DNA from: Metaruminococcus_A sp964607135
Lineage (GTDB): Bacteria > Bacillota > Clostridia > Oscillospirales > Ruminococcaceae
Direction: 5' to 3'
Assembly: GCA_964607135.1 (NCBI GenBank)
Contig: CAZSIV010000066.1
Span: 1 to 8,612, forward strand
Length of the DNA: 8,612 nucleotides
Translations under genes and position numbers: made by a program
Shown here: piece by piece, positions 1-6,420 of the stretch
Layout of the letters: each line of letters begins with the position of its first letter
Position numbering within the stretch: position 1 is the stretch's first letter
The notes under the pieces: generated by a model
What the model was told of the DNA's origin: nothing
Databases searched by the model: none
Seen by the model: only the letters and a program-made list of their open reading frames with translations

Positions 1-53
1 GCGGGATCACTGGTTTTCAAGACCAGCTCCTTAAACCACTCGGACACCTCTCC
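1..53 (-). tRNA. tRNA-Ser(UGA), partial
   Basis: Read on the minus strand, the sequence starts GGAGAGGTGTCCGAGTGG at position 53, the usual acceptor stem and D-arm of a class II serine tRNA. The anticodon arm is CTGGT-CTTGAAA-ACCAG, giving anticodon TGA at 19-17, which reads UCA-type serine codons. After the anticodon stem the first bases of what should be the long variable arm are visible. The window edge then cuts off the T-arm and 3' acceptor strand. It has its own promoter 20-50 bases upstream. Confidence 0.93.
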
Positions 54-73
54 GAAACGCGGCTGACTAAATT

Positions 74-102
74 ATTTTAACATGCGCAGGGATATCTGTC
101 AA
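74..102 (-). promoter_or_regulatory. sigma-70-type promoter of tRNA-Ser
   Basis: On the minus strand a perfect -35 TTGACA (102-97) is followed by a 17-nt spacer and a -10 TAAAAT (79-74). Transcription should start near 67, leaving a short leader of about 14 nt before the tRNA 5' end at 53. This is a near-consensus promoter in the position expected for a stable RNA gene. Confidence 0.85.
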
Positions 103-136
103 GCCGCAATTTGGCAAAACAATATTTTAAAATGGC

Positions 137-901
137 TCAGATATTCTTTAAATAAATCTCATACAGACCGTCGAGGACCAGCGTGGAATTCACGGTGATT
201 TGACGGCGGCAATAGGGAATGATGACGCCTGCCAGCCCGCCGGTCGCCACAGCCGAAACGTCTTTGCCGAGAATTTCCGCATAACGTTCGATCATTCCGT
301 CAATCATGCTGGCAGTGCCGAATACCACCCCGGACTTCATCGAATCGATCGAGGTTGTCCCAATAACCTCCGTCACCGACTCCAGGTTGATCTGCGGAAG
401 CTGGGCGGTGCGGGAAGACAAAGCATCCAACGAAATTTTGACGCCCGGCATAATCGAACATCCTAAAAAGGCCCCCTTGCTGTCCAACGCCATAATTTTA
501 GTGGCAGTTCCCAAATCGGCGATCACGCAAGGCATTGGAAGCTGGCTAATTGCGGCGACCGATGCGCAAATCAAGTCACTGCCTAAAATAGACGGCTGTT
601 TGATTTTGATATCCAGCCCGGTTTTCAGCTCAGGGCTGACGACAAACACACGGCATTTGAACAGTTTTATCAACGCTTCGCGCAGAACAGGGGTCAGCGG
701 AGGGACGACAGAGGAAATAATTGCCCCCTCGAAACAGTCCGGCGGACAGCGATAAAGCGCAAGGATGTTGGAAAACTCAATGGCGTATTGATCTTCCATC
801 CGCGATGTATCGGTCGCAAGACGAGAAACAAACTTGAGTTTGCCTTCCTCATAACACCCGATTACGATATTGGTATTGCCGACGTCAACTGCAAAAATCA
901 T
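137..901 (-). CDS. coaX: type III pantothenate kinase (CoaX)
   Basis: This protein phosphorylates pantothenate with ATP, the first step of coenzyme A synthesis, in the cytoplasm. The reading frame runs upstream to 964. I chose the start at 901 because GGAGG (913-909) lies 7 nt before it and the protein then begins MIFAVDVGNTN, as family members do. It is 254 aa, the usual length. Visible motifs are the N-terminal phosphate-binding DVGNTN (6-11), SSVVPPL (63-69), GSDL (107-110, carrying the catalytic-type Asp109), DLGTATK (129-135), PGVKISLDALSSRTAQLP (152-169) and ATGGLA (219-224). The family motif usually reads G-x-D-R; here Arg is Leu, although the other motifs are intact. It is transcribed toward tRNA-Ser and lies alone, not in an evident coenzyme A operon. 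The family assignment is firm; full activity is inferred. Confidence 0.93.
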   Translation of the reverse strand: MIFAVDVGNTNIVIGCYEEGKLKFVSRLATDTSRMEDQYAIEFSNILALYRCPPDCFEGAIISSVVPPLTPVLREALIKLFKCRVFVVSPELKTGLDIKIKQPSILGSDLICASVAAISQLPMPCVIADLGTATKIMALDSKGAFLGCSIMPGVKISLDALSSRTAQLPQINLESVTEVIGTTSIDSMKSGVVFGTASMIDGMIERYAEILGKDVSAVATGGLAGVIIPYCRRQITVNSTLVLDGLYEIYLKNI

Positions 902-999
902 CTGAAATCCTCCGCAATTCAGAGTTGTAGCCCGATGAGAAAATTCTACCGCCTTAAACGACAAGGAGCGAAATAAACGGCTCGGTCCTAATCACAGAT

Positions 1000-1030
1000 A
1001 TTATACCATGATTGCGCGAAGCGCCTACAA
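1000..1030 (-). promoter_or_regulatory. extended -10 promoter of coaX
   Basis: On the minus strand TGGTATAAT (1008-1000) is an extended -10 element (TGn plus the consensus TATAAT). Only a weak -35-like TTGTAG (1030-1025) lies upstream, at 19 nt, as is common for extended -10 promoters. The predicted start near 993 gives coaX a leader of about 90 nt. Confidence 0.6.
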
Positions 1031-1056
1031 CAAAACCGTGCACAGCCGCGGTTTTG
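1014..1056. repeat. two small inverted repeats upstream of coaX
   Basis: GCGC-GAA-GCGC (1014-1024) is followed by a perfect 8-bp inverted repeat, CAAAACCG (1031-1038) and CGGTTTTG (1049-1056), with a 10-nt loop. They lie just upstream of the coaX extended -10 element. No protein gene is evident here. Their function is unknown; they may belong to the same repeat unit as the 52-bp element that follows. Confidence 0.55.
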
Positions 1057-1064
1057 CATGGAAC

Positions 1065-1116
1065 AAGGTTCCCTCAGCCGTCGCAGGCTTTGCCTGCGCT
1101 TACGGCGTGGGGTTCT
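1065..1116. repeat. 52-bp direct repeat, copy 1 (left of gap)
   Basis: This 52-bp stretch is identical to 1217-1268. It contains a perfect hairpin, CGCAGGC-TTT-GCCTGCG, flanked by a further GCCGT/ACGGC pairing with a CTT bulge. It touches the N run directly, so it may be a collapsed tandem repeat or the same contig end represented twice. Confidence 0.9.
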
Positions 1117-1216
1117 NNNNNNNNNNNNNNNNNNNNNNNNNNNNNNNNNNNNNNNNNNNNNNNNNNNNNNNNNNNNNNNNNNNNNNNNNNNNNNNNNNNN
1201 NNNNNNNNNNNNNNNN
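1117..1216. other. assembly gap (100 N)
   Basis: There are exactly 100 unknown bases, the conventional placeholder for a gap of unknown size. The true length and content cannot be read. Apparent open frames across it have no value. Confidence 0.98.
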
Positions 1217-1268
1217 AAGGTTCCCTCAGCCGTCGCAGGCTTTGCCTGCGCTTACGGCGTGGGGTTCT
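1217..1268. repeat. 52-bp direct repeat, copy 2 (right of gap)
   Basis: This is an exact copy of 1065-1116, starting at the first base after the gap. It is followed directly by TTATACCATGA (1268-1278), which also occurs at 1001-1011 on the far side of copy 1. The order of shared pieces fits a tandem repeat with a unit of about 115 bp in which the assembler lost one or more units. Confidence 0.88.
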
Positions 1269-1378
1269 TATACCATGAAGGCGAAGCCGAAATGATATAA
1301 TCAGCCATCAGGACGGGAGCGAGCAGCGCGGGCGGATCGTCCCGGCCATGAAACAGGTATAATAGTTACTTTGCGATT

Positions 1379-1406
1379 ATTATAACACATCCTGCCCGAT
1401 TTTCAA
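1379..1406 (-). promoter_or_regulatory. minus-strand sigma-70 promoter, divergent from glgP
   Basis: On the minus strand -35 TTGAAA (1406-1401), a 16-nt spacer and -10 TATAAT (1384-1379) form a good promoter, with TGT just before the -10 as an extra contact. It would fire leftward from about 1372 through the gapped repeat region. No protein gene follows before coaX, so it either gives coaX a second, very long leader or makes a small RNA in or near the gap. Confidence 0.6.
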
Positions 1407-1418
1407 CACAGCCGATCC

Positions 1419-1436
1419 CGAAAAAAACTTTTTTCG
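1419..1436. promoter_or_regulatory. A/T-tract palindrome between divergent promoters
   Basis: CGAAAAAA-AC-TTTTTTCG is an 8-bp inverted repeat lying between the leftward and rightward promoters. A further A-run and T-run follow to about 1455. It could be an operator or an UP-like A/T element, or simply curved DNA. Nothing here identifies a regulator. Confidence 0.4.
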
Positions 1437-1465
1437 AAAAAATCCGTCGTTTTTACTGATTCGCG

Positions 1466-1494
1466 TTGAAAATACAGCGGTTTTCCTATATAAT
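1466..1494 (+). promoter_or_regulatory. sigma-70 promoter of glgP
   Basis: The -35 TTGAAA (1466-1471), a 17-nt spacer and a perfect -10 TATAAT (1489-1494) form a strong promoter. Transcription should begin near 1501, at the edge of the first leader hairpin, giving glgP an untranslated leader of about 300 nt. Confidence 0.8.
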
Positions 1495-1505
1495 TAGATT
1501 ATCGC

Positions 1506-1545
1506 GATTTACAGGCAGCACAAACCTGTAAATCCGTAACCCGCG
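1506..1545 (+). ncRNA. leader hairpin plus conserved 13-nt box, copy 1
   Basis: GATTTACAGG (1506-1515) and CCTGTAAATC (1525-1534) form a perfect 10-bp stem with loop CAGCACAAA. The box TCCGTAACCCGCG (1533-1545) follows. The same box, behind a related hairpin with loop TAATACCAAA, recurs at 6281-6321. It would be the very 5' end of the glgP transcript. It is called RNA because of the promoter just upstream and the strong stem. Confidence 0.55.
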
Positions 1546-1570
1546 AGTCACATGTTTCATACAACGTATC

Positions 1571-1634
1571 TCGCAGGACAGTTACCCCTAAATTGGTAAA
1601 GCCTTGGGGTGCGTGCTGCCCCGTTCGGACACGG
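1571..1634 (+). repeat. structured repeat module M1 (glgP leader)
   Basis: The module begins TCGCAGGA, has the core AATTGGTAAAGCCTTGGGGT and ends in the hairpin CCGT-TCGGAC-ACGG (1621-1634). It has an internal ACCCC/GGGGT pairing around the core. It aligns with the modules at 1642-1707, 6354-6419, 6421-6487 and, inverted, 6181-6248. It is the most diverged copy, but box order and spacing are kept. Confidence 0.6.
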
Positions 1635-1641
1635 ATGCATC

Positions 1642-1707
1642 CCGCAGGATGAAAATCCGGAGACCGGCAAAGCGTTGGTGTGTGTATTGTCTGGCCTGGG
1701 CACAGGC
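1642..1707 (+). repeat. structured repeat module M2 (glgP leader)
   Basis: The module begins CCGCAGGA, has the core ACCGGCAAAGCGTTGGTGTG and ends in the hairpin GCCTG-GGCA-CAGGC (1694-1707). The terminal hairpin is identical to that of M4 at 6406-6419. It follows M1 at a 71-nt period, so the glgP leader carries a tandem pair. Confidence 0.65.
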
Positions 1708-1712
1708 ACGCA

Positions 1713-1774
1713 GCGGTTCGCCGCCCAAGATTTGTATTAATGTGAGTGGGGTGGGGATTCCCCCCGCCGTTCAC
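1713..1774 (+). promoter_or_regulatory. hairpins just before the glgP ribosome binding site
   Basis: A UUCG-capped hairpin GCGG-TTCG-CCGC (1713-1724) is followed by a G-rich/C-rich hairpin with core GGGG-ATT-CCCC (1753-1763) and outer GTGA/TCAC (1742-1745/1771-1774). No T-run follows, so the second is not a standard terminator. It ends 14 nt before the ribosome binding site and could affect its access. Confidence 0.4.
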
Positions 1775-1803
1775 CGAGATGAATGAATAAGGAGTGGAGA
1801 AAG

Positions 1804-4197
1804 ATGGAACAGATTTCCGCGGCGCAGTTGAGCGACCGAATCCGTCAAAAGCTCGACCAGAACATCGGCACCGGCGTACAGATGGCCGGCGATAAAGATT
1901 TCTACCGGGCCGTTTCGATGGTGATTAACGACATCGAAGTGGATGATTACATCCATTTCAGCTCAAAATCCAGGGCCGACGGCAAAAAAAATGTGTATTA
2001 CCTGAGCATGGAGTTTTTGATGGGGCGGTCTTTGAAGACGACCCTCTACAACCTCGGGCTGGTCGACCTCGTAAAAGAGGTGTTGGACGGCTATGGTATA
2101 AAGCTCGAGGATCTCTATGAATATGAGCCGGACGCGGGGCTTGGCAACGGCGGTCTCGGGCGGCTCGCCGCCTGTTATATGGATTCGCTGGCGACGCTGG
2201 GCTACCCCGCGACCGGTTATTCCATCTGCTACGAATTCGGCATCTTCAAGCAGAAGATTGTCGAGGGCTGGCAGAACGAGCTTCCGGACAACTGGCTCCC
2301 GGGCGGCGAGACCTGGCTCCACAAAAAGCCCAACCAGACGGTCGAAGTCCACTTCGGCGGCGAGCTGGAGGAGGGCTGGGAGGATGGTCATCACTTCATC
2401 AACCATAAAAACTACGACGTTGTCCAGGCCGTCCCCTACGACATGTACGTTTCCGGCTTCGGTGGGAAGGGAATATCCCGCCTCCGTCTCTGGCGGGCGC
2501 AGAGCCCGGCGTTCGACATGGAAATGTTCAACTCCGGCGACTATGTCAACGCTCTGGGGCGGACGGCGATTGCCCAGGCGATTTCCAAGGTGCTCTACCC
2601 CAACGACAACCACACCGAGGGGAAGCTTCTGCGGCTGCGGCAGCAGTACTTCCTCTGCGCCGCCTCGATCGGCGACATCGTCACCCGTCATATGGTGGTC
2701 TACGGCACCCTTGAAAACCTGGCCGACAAGGTGGCGATCCACATCAACGACACCCACCCGACCCTCGCCATCCCCGAGCTCATGCGGCTCTTGCTCGACG
2801 AATGCGGCTACGGCTGGGAAAAGGCGTGGAATATCACCTCCAAGGTTTTTGCCTACACCAACCATACCGTCATGAGCGAGGCGCTGGAGTGCTGGAGCGA
2901 GCCGGTCTTCAAAATGCTCCTCCCCCGCATCTATCAGATCGTCTGTGAGATCAACAACCGCTTTACCAACGACGTCTACGACTATTTCGGCGATTTCGGC
3001 AAGGTGGAGAAGATGTCGATCATCGCAAACCACCAGGTGCGGATGGCCCACCTGTGCATCGTCGGCTCACACCATGTCAACGGCGTCTCCAAGCTCCATT
3101 CCCAGATTTTAAAGGACGACGTTTTCCACGACTTTTACCAGATGATGCCGGCGAAGTTCACAAACGTCACCAACGGGATCGCCTACCGGCGCTGGCTCTA
3201 CCAGTCGAATCCGGGGCTGACCAGGCTTTTGCGGGAGCACATCGGCGACGGATTCCTCACCGACGGGGCCGAGCTCGAAAAAATTAAGAAATATGCGGAT
3301 GACATGGGCTTCCTCAAGGAACTCAGCCGGGTCAAGCTGGAAAATAAAAAGTCGTTCTCCGACTATGTGAAAAAAACGACCGGCATCACCCTGAATCCCG
3401 AATCGATTTTCGACGTCCAGGTCAAACGGCTCCACGAGTACAAGCGCCAGCATCTGAATGTCTTAAACATCATGACCGAGTACCGGCAGCTCCTCGAGAA
3501 TCCGGGGATGGATTTCATCCCCAAAACCTATATCTTCGGGGCGAAGGCGGCGCCGGGCTACTACCTCGCCAAGCAGATTATCAAGCTGATCTGCACCCTC
3601 GCCAAGGAGATCGAGGGCAACCCGCAGATTCGGGAAAAGCTCCGGGTGGTCTTTTTAGAGGATTACCGGGTCACCCTCTCCGAGCTGCTGATGCCCGCGA
3701 GCGAGGTGAGCGAGCAGATCTCCCTCGCCGGGACGGAGGCCTCCGGCACCGGCAATATGAAGCTTATGCTCAACGGCGCCGTGACCCTTGGCACCATGGA
3801 CGGTGCGAACATTGAAATCGGCGATGCGGTCGGCCCGGAGAATATCATCACCTTCGGGATGACAGCGGATGAGGTAAACCGCCTCAAGGCGGACGGCTAC
3901 CACCCATACCAGCTCTACCAGAGCAACGGCACGATCAAGGCGACGGTCGACATGCTGACGAGCGGGATCGGCGGCGAGCGGTTCGACGAGATTGCAAACC
4001 AGCTCAAAAGCTGCGACACCTACATGGCCCTGGCCGACTTCGACAGCTACCGCAGCGCGCAGGCGCGGGTCAGCGCTCTTTACCGCGATCCGACTGCGTT
4101 TGCACGGGTCTCCCTTTACAACATCGCGGGCGCGGGAATTTTCTCGGCCGACCGTGCAATCCGCGAATACGCGCATGAAATCTGGCATCTGGATTGA
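1804..4197 (+). CDS. glgP: glycogen/maltodextrin phosphorylase (GT35)
   Basis: This cytoplasmic PLP enzyme removes terminal alpha-1,4 glucose units from glycogen or maltodextrin with phosphate, giving glucose-1-phosphate. I chose the start at 1804 (797 aa, typical of bacterial members) because AAGGAG (1789-1794) lies 9 nt before it; an ATG at 1783 would add seven residues but overlaps that site. Motifs in order are SMEFLMGR (68-75), GNGGLGRLAACYMDSLATL (115-133), HINDTHPT (313-320), the phosphate-site segment KRLHEYKRQ (541-549), and GTGNMK (648-653) with PLP-binding Lys653. All expected catalytic residues are present and no disruption is seen. It has a strong promoter, an unusually structured leader, and a GH13 gene downstream in the same direction. 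Preference for glycogen or maltodextrin cannot be read from sequence alone. Confidence 0.96.
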   Translation: MEQISAAQLSDRIRQKLDQNIGTGVQMAGDKDFYRAVSMVINDIEVDDYIHFSSKSRADGKKNVYYLSMEFLMGRSLKTTLYNLGLVDLVKEVLDGYGIKLEDLYEYEPDAGLGNGGLGRLAACYMDSLATLGYPATGYSICYEFGIFKQKIVEGWQNELPDNWLPGGETWLHKKPNQTVEVHFGGELEEGWEDGHHFINHKNYDVVQAVPYDMYVSGFGGKGISRLRLWRAQSPAFDMEMFNSGDYVNALGRTAIAQAISKVLYPNDNHTEGKLLRLRQQYFLCAASIGDIVTRHMVVYGTLENLADKVAIHINDTHPTLAIPELMRLLLDECGYGWEKAWNITSKVFAYTNHTVMSEALECWSEPVFKMLLPRIYQIVCEINNRFTNDVYDYFGDFGKVEKMSIIANHQVRMAHLCIVGSHHVNGVSKLHSQILKDDVFHDFYQMMPAKFTNVTNGIAYRRWLYQSNPGLTRLLREHIGDGFLTDGAELEKIKKYADDMGFLKELSRVKLENKKSFSDYVKKTTGITLNPESIFDVQVKRLHEYKRQHLNVLNIMTEYRQLLENPGMDFIPKTYIFGAKAAPGYYLAKQIIKLICTLAKEIEGNPQIREKLRVVFLEDYRVTLSELLMPASEVSEQISLAGTEASGTGNMKLMLNGAVTLGTMDGANIEIGDAVGPENIITFGMTADEVNRLKADGYHPYQLYQSNGTIKATVDMLTSGIGGERFDEIANQLKSCDTYMALADFDSYRSAQARVSALYRDPTAFARVSLYNIAGAGIFSADRAIREYAHEIWHLD

Positions 4198-4221
4198 CCG
4201 CGCGCCCAGCTCACAGCGGGA

Positions 4222-4260
4222 AAAAGGGGTTCTGCGGTGCCCTTTTGAAGCCACACCGCA
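4222..4260 (+). promoter_or_regulatory. possible H-type pseudoknot before the GH13 gene
   Basis: AAAAGGG (4222-4228) can pair with CCCTTTT (4240-4246). TGCGGTG (4233-4239), in the loop of that stem, can pair with CACCGCA (4254-4260). The two 7-bp stems share no bases and meet without a gap at 4239/4240. The connecting loops are 4 and 7 nt, as in an H-type pseudoknot. The structure ends 11 nt before the GAGG of the next gene. The pairing is seen in the sequence; folding and function are inferred. Confidence 0.35.
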
Positions 4261-4284
4261 AATATGAGTGCGAGGATGAAAAAA

Positions 4285-6135
4285 ATGGTCGCGTTTTTCA
4301 GTCGGGACAGCTTTTACAAAAAACCCTTCGGCGCAGTGCGGCGGGACCGCCCGGTCCGCCTGCGGATCACGACGCCGCCCGACCTTTATGTCTATCGGGC
4401 GGAGCTCATTGTAAACGACGGTTTCTGTGACCGGGCCTTTCCGTTGACCTATGAGGTGACGACTTCCGATTACAACGCCTTTTCGATCGACTACACTCCC
4501 AACATGTGCGGAACCTTCTTCTATTATTTCAGGCTCGAAACTGAGCACGGCCTGCGGTATATCCGCTCCTTCGAGCATTTTTTCGGACACATGACCGACA
4601 GCCCGGAAAACGGCGGAACCTTCCAGCTGACCGTCTGCCGCCCCTCTTTCCAGGAGCCGCAGGGCTGGAGCGGCGGGATCTTTTATCAGATCTTCCCCGA
4701 CCGGTTCTGCAACAGCGGCAGCCACAAGGAAAACGTCCCCCCCGACCGGCAGCTGCGGAGCGACTGGGGCGCCACCCCCTATTTCCTTCCCGACGAGCAC
4801 GGGCGGATCACCAACAACGACTACTTTGGGGGCGACCTGGAGGGGATCCGCCAAAAGCTCGATTATCTCCGGGAGTTCGGGGTGACGGCGCTCTACTTAA
4901 ACCCGATCTTTGAGGCGCATTCCAACCACCGCTACAACACGGCAAATTACATGAAGATCGACCCTCTTCTCGGAACGGAGGAGGATTTCGTAAACCTCTG
5001 CGCCGACGCGAGAAAGAGAGGAATCCGGATCATCCTGGACGGTGTTTTCAGCCACACCGGGAGCGACAGCATCTACTTTAACGAAAACTGCCGCTACCCC
5101 GGCGCAGGGGCGGCAAACTCGATGGACAGCCCCTATTACGAATGGTATGATTTTCAGGAGTGGCCTGGGCGCTATACCAGCTGGTGGGGAATTGAAACTC
5201 TGCCCAATGTCAACGAGCTCTGCCCCAGCTACCTGGAGTTTATCTGCGGGCCGGGCGGCGTGATCGACACCTGGATGGAGCGGGGGGCGGACGGTTTCCG
5301 GCTGGACGTCGCGGACGAACTGCCCGACGCTTTTATCTCCGAGGTGCGCAAGGCGGTCAAGCGGTACGGGGACGACAAGCTCCTGATCGGCGAAGTGTGG
5401 GAGGATGCCACCAACAAGGTGAGCTACGGCGTCCTGCGGCAGTACCTGATGGGGAAAGAGCTCGATTCGGTGATGAATTATCCCTTTAAAGATGCGATTC
5501 TCCATTTTGTCCGGTACGGCGACAGCGAGGATTTCCGGGAAAAGATTCTCACGATTTGCGAGAACTACCCGGCTCCTGCCCTCAACACCGCCATGAATTC
5601 CCTCTCCACCCACGACACGGCCCGGGCGATCACCGTGCTGGCCGGGTCGGACGAAGGCGGGAAAGGGCGGCTCTGGCAGGTCATCCACTCCCTGAGCCCC
5701 AAGGCGTACCAGCTGGGGGTCAAGCGGCTGAAGCTGGCAATGGTTCTCCAATACACCCTGCCGGGCATCCCCTGCATCTACTATGGGGACGAGGCCGGCT
5801 TGCAGGGCTACACCGACCCCTTCAACCGAGGCTGCTACCCATGGGGGCATCAGAATGACGAGCTGATGGGTTTTGCAAAAGAGCTCGGGAGAATCCGGGC
5901 AGCCTGCCCCGCGCTGGAAAAAGGGGAAATCCGGTTCCTCGACACCCCGCCGGATGTTGTTGGATACCTGCGCCGGGACGGGGAGCACCAGTGCCTGGTT
6001 TATGTCAACACCATCGACGCGCCGGTTGACCTTTCGCTCGAGGGGCCGCTCCGGGAGATGACCCCGCTCTGCGGCGAGATAAAGGGCGGCGAGGTTTGGC
6101 TCAAGCCGTATGGATACGCCATCCTGAAGAGATAG
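4285..6135 (+). CDS. GH13 alpha-amylase family glucanase (neopullulanase/cyclomaltodextrinase-like)
   Basis: This is an alpha-glucan hydrolase with no signal peptide or membrane segment, so probably cytoplasmic and acting on maltodextrins or glycogen fragments. The frame opens at 4264 (623 aa); I prefer 4285 (616 aa) because GAGG (4272-4275) lies 9 nt upstream. Residues 1 to about 125 form a beta-rich N-terminal domain like those of neopullulanases. The (beta/alpha)8 barrel starts near GIFYQIFPDRF. Conserved regions are visible: I, DGVFSH (Asp252, His257); II, GFRLDVADEL (nucleophile Asp341); III, LIGEVWEDA (acid Glu370); IV, NSLSTHDTARA (Asp444). A C-terminal beta domain ends in LKPYGYAILKR. 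It lies 87 bp after glgP and is probably co-transcribed, pairing hydrolysis or debranching with phosphorolysis. Exact specificity (alpha-amylase, neopullulanase, debranching) is not settled. Confidence 0.9.
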   Translation: MVAFFSRDSFYKKPFGAVRRDRPVRLRITTPPDLYVYRAELIVNDGFCDRAFPLTYEVTTSDYNAFSIDYTPNMCGTFFYYFRLETEHGLRYIRSFEHFFGHMTDSPENGGTFQLTVCRPSFQEPQGWSGGIFYQIFPDRFCNSGSHKENVPPDRQLRSDWGATPYFLPDEHGRITNNDYFGGDLEGIRQKLDYLREFGVTALYLNPIFEAHSNHRYNTANYMKIDPLLGTEEDFVNLCADARKRGIRIILDGVFSHTGSDSIYFNENCRYPGAGAANSMDSPYYEWYDFQEWPGRYTSWWGIETLPNVNELCPSYLEFICGPGGVIDTWMERGADGFRLDVADELPDAFISEVRKAVKRYGDDKLLIGEVWEDATNKVSYGVLRQYLMGKELDSVMNYPFKDAILHFVRYGDSEDFREKILTICENYPAPALNTAMNSLSTHDTARAITVLAGSDEGGKGRLWQVIHSLSPKAYQLGVKRLKLAMVLQYTLPGIPCIYYGDEAGLQGYTDPFNRGCYPWGHQNDELMGFAKELGRIRAACPALEKGEIRFLDTPPDVVGYLRRDGEHQCLVYVNTIDAPVDLSLEGPLREMTPLCGEIKGGEVWLKPYGYAILKR

Positions 6136-6143
6136 ATGCGCCA

Positions 6144-6175
6144 AAACACCGCGGATGCTGTGATCCGCGGTGTTT
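6144..6175 (+). terminator. intrinsic terminator of the glgP-GH13 unit
   Basis: AAACACCGCGGAT (6144-6156) and ATCCGCGGTGTTT (6163-6175) form a perfect 13-bp stem with a 6-nt loop, 8 bases after the GH13 stop codon. The 3' T-run is short (TTT within the stem, then CCATT). The A-run on the left could make it work in both directions. Confidence 0.75.
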
Positions 6176-6180
6176 CCATT

Positions 6181-6248
6181 CAGCGGAGTGCCTCCGCTGT
6201 CAATTCGCACACTGGCATTCTACCGATCTCAAGATTGTAATCCTGCGA
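6181..6248 (-). repeat. structured repeat module M3 (inverted copy)
   Basis: On the minus strand the module reads TCGCAGGA (6248-6241), then GATCGGTAGAATGCCAGTGT and GCGAATTG, and ends in the hairpin CAGCGGA-GGCAC-TCCGCTG (6199-6181). It aligns closely with M4 but points the other way. Its terminal stem is seven pairs of quite different sequence, while the GGCAC loop matches the GGCAC in M2 and M4. It directly follows the terminator hairpin of the GH13 gene. Confidence 0.65.
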
Positions 6249-6361
6249 GGCGCGCCGGGTGTCCCCGGCGGGACAAACGCGATCCGCAGGTAATACCAAA
6301 CCTGATAGTCCGTAACCCGCGCGGCCCTTACTCTACAGTTTGTAAAACGCGCCTCGCAGGA
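6241..6361. repeat. 14-bp perfect inverted repeat enclosing a structured centre
   Basis: TCCTGCGAGGCGCG (6241-6254) and CGCGCCTCGCAGGA (6348-6361) are perfect inverted copies around 93 nt. They hold the facing ends of modules M3 and M4. The enclosed part has overlapping short stems, CCGGG-TGTC-CCCGG and GTCCC-CGGC-GGGAC (6255-6274), and the second copy of the hairpin-plus-box element (6281-6321). Confidence 0.7.
6281..6321 (+). repeat. hairpin plus conserved 13-nt box, copy 2
   Basis: GATCCGCAGG-TAATACCAAA-CCTGATAGTC is a weaker version of the glgP leader hairpin at 1506-1534. It keeps the inner CAGG/CCTG pairing and the A-rich loop. The box TCCGTAACCCGCG (6309-6321) is identical to 1533-1545. 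Two direct modules follow downstream, as they do in the glgP leader. Confidence 0.55.
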
Positions 6362-6419
6362 CTGAAATCTTTTAATTGGTACAACGTCGGTGTGCGAATT
6401 GCCCCGCCTGGGCACAGGC
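6354..6419 (+). repeat. structured repeat module M4
   Basis: The module begins TCGCAGGA, has the core AATTGGTACAACGTCGGTGT with GCGAATTGCCCC, and ends in the hairpin GCCTG-GGCA-CAGGC (6406-6419). It is the mirror partner of M3 across the 14-bp inverted repeat and the tandem partner of M5. Confidence 0.65.
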
Positions 6420-6420
6420 C

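Noticed and set aside
1008..1300. Three overlapping plus-strand open frames of 80-95 codons
   Set aside because: They run through the 100 N gap and the duplicated 52-bp sequence, and none has a ribosome binding site or recognisable domain.
1296..1301. TGATATAAT, an extended -10-like site on the plus strand
   Set aside because: No -35 element lies at a suitable distance, and a much better promoter occurs at 1466-1494.
1571..1634. Module M1 as a degenerate tRNA because of the AATTGGTAAAGC segment
   Set aside because: No acceptor stem, anticodon arm or GTTCRA T-loop can be placed in order; only the D-loop-like piece matches.
1963..3051. Long minus-strand open frame of 362 codons opposite glgP, and a 399-codon one at 3655-4854
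   Set aside because: These are antisense shadows of strongly conserved glgP and GH13 coding sequence in GC-rich DNA. Their translations have no domain pattern.
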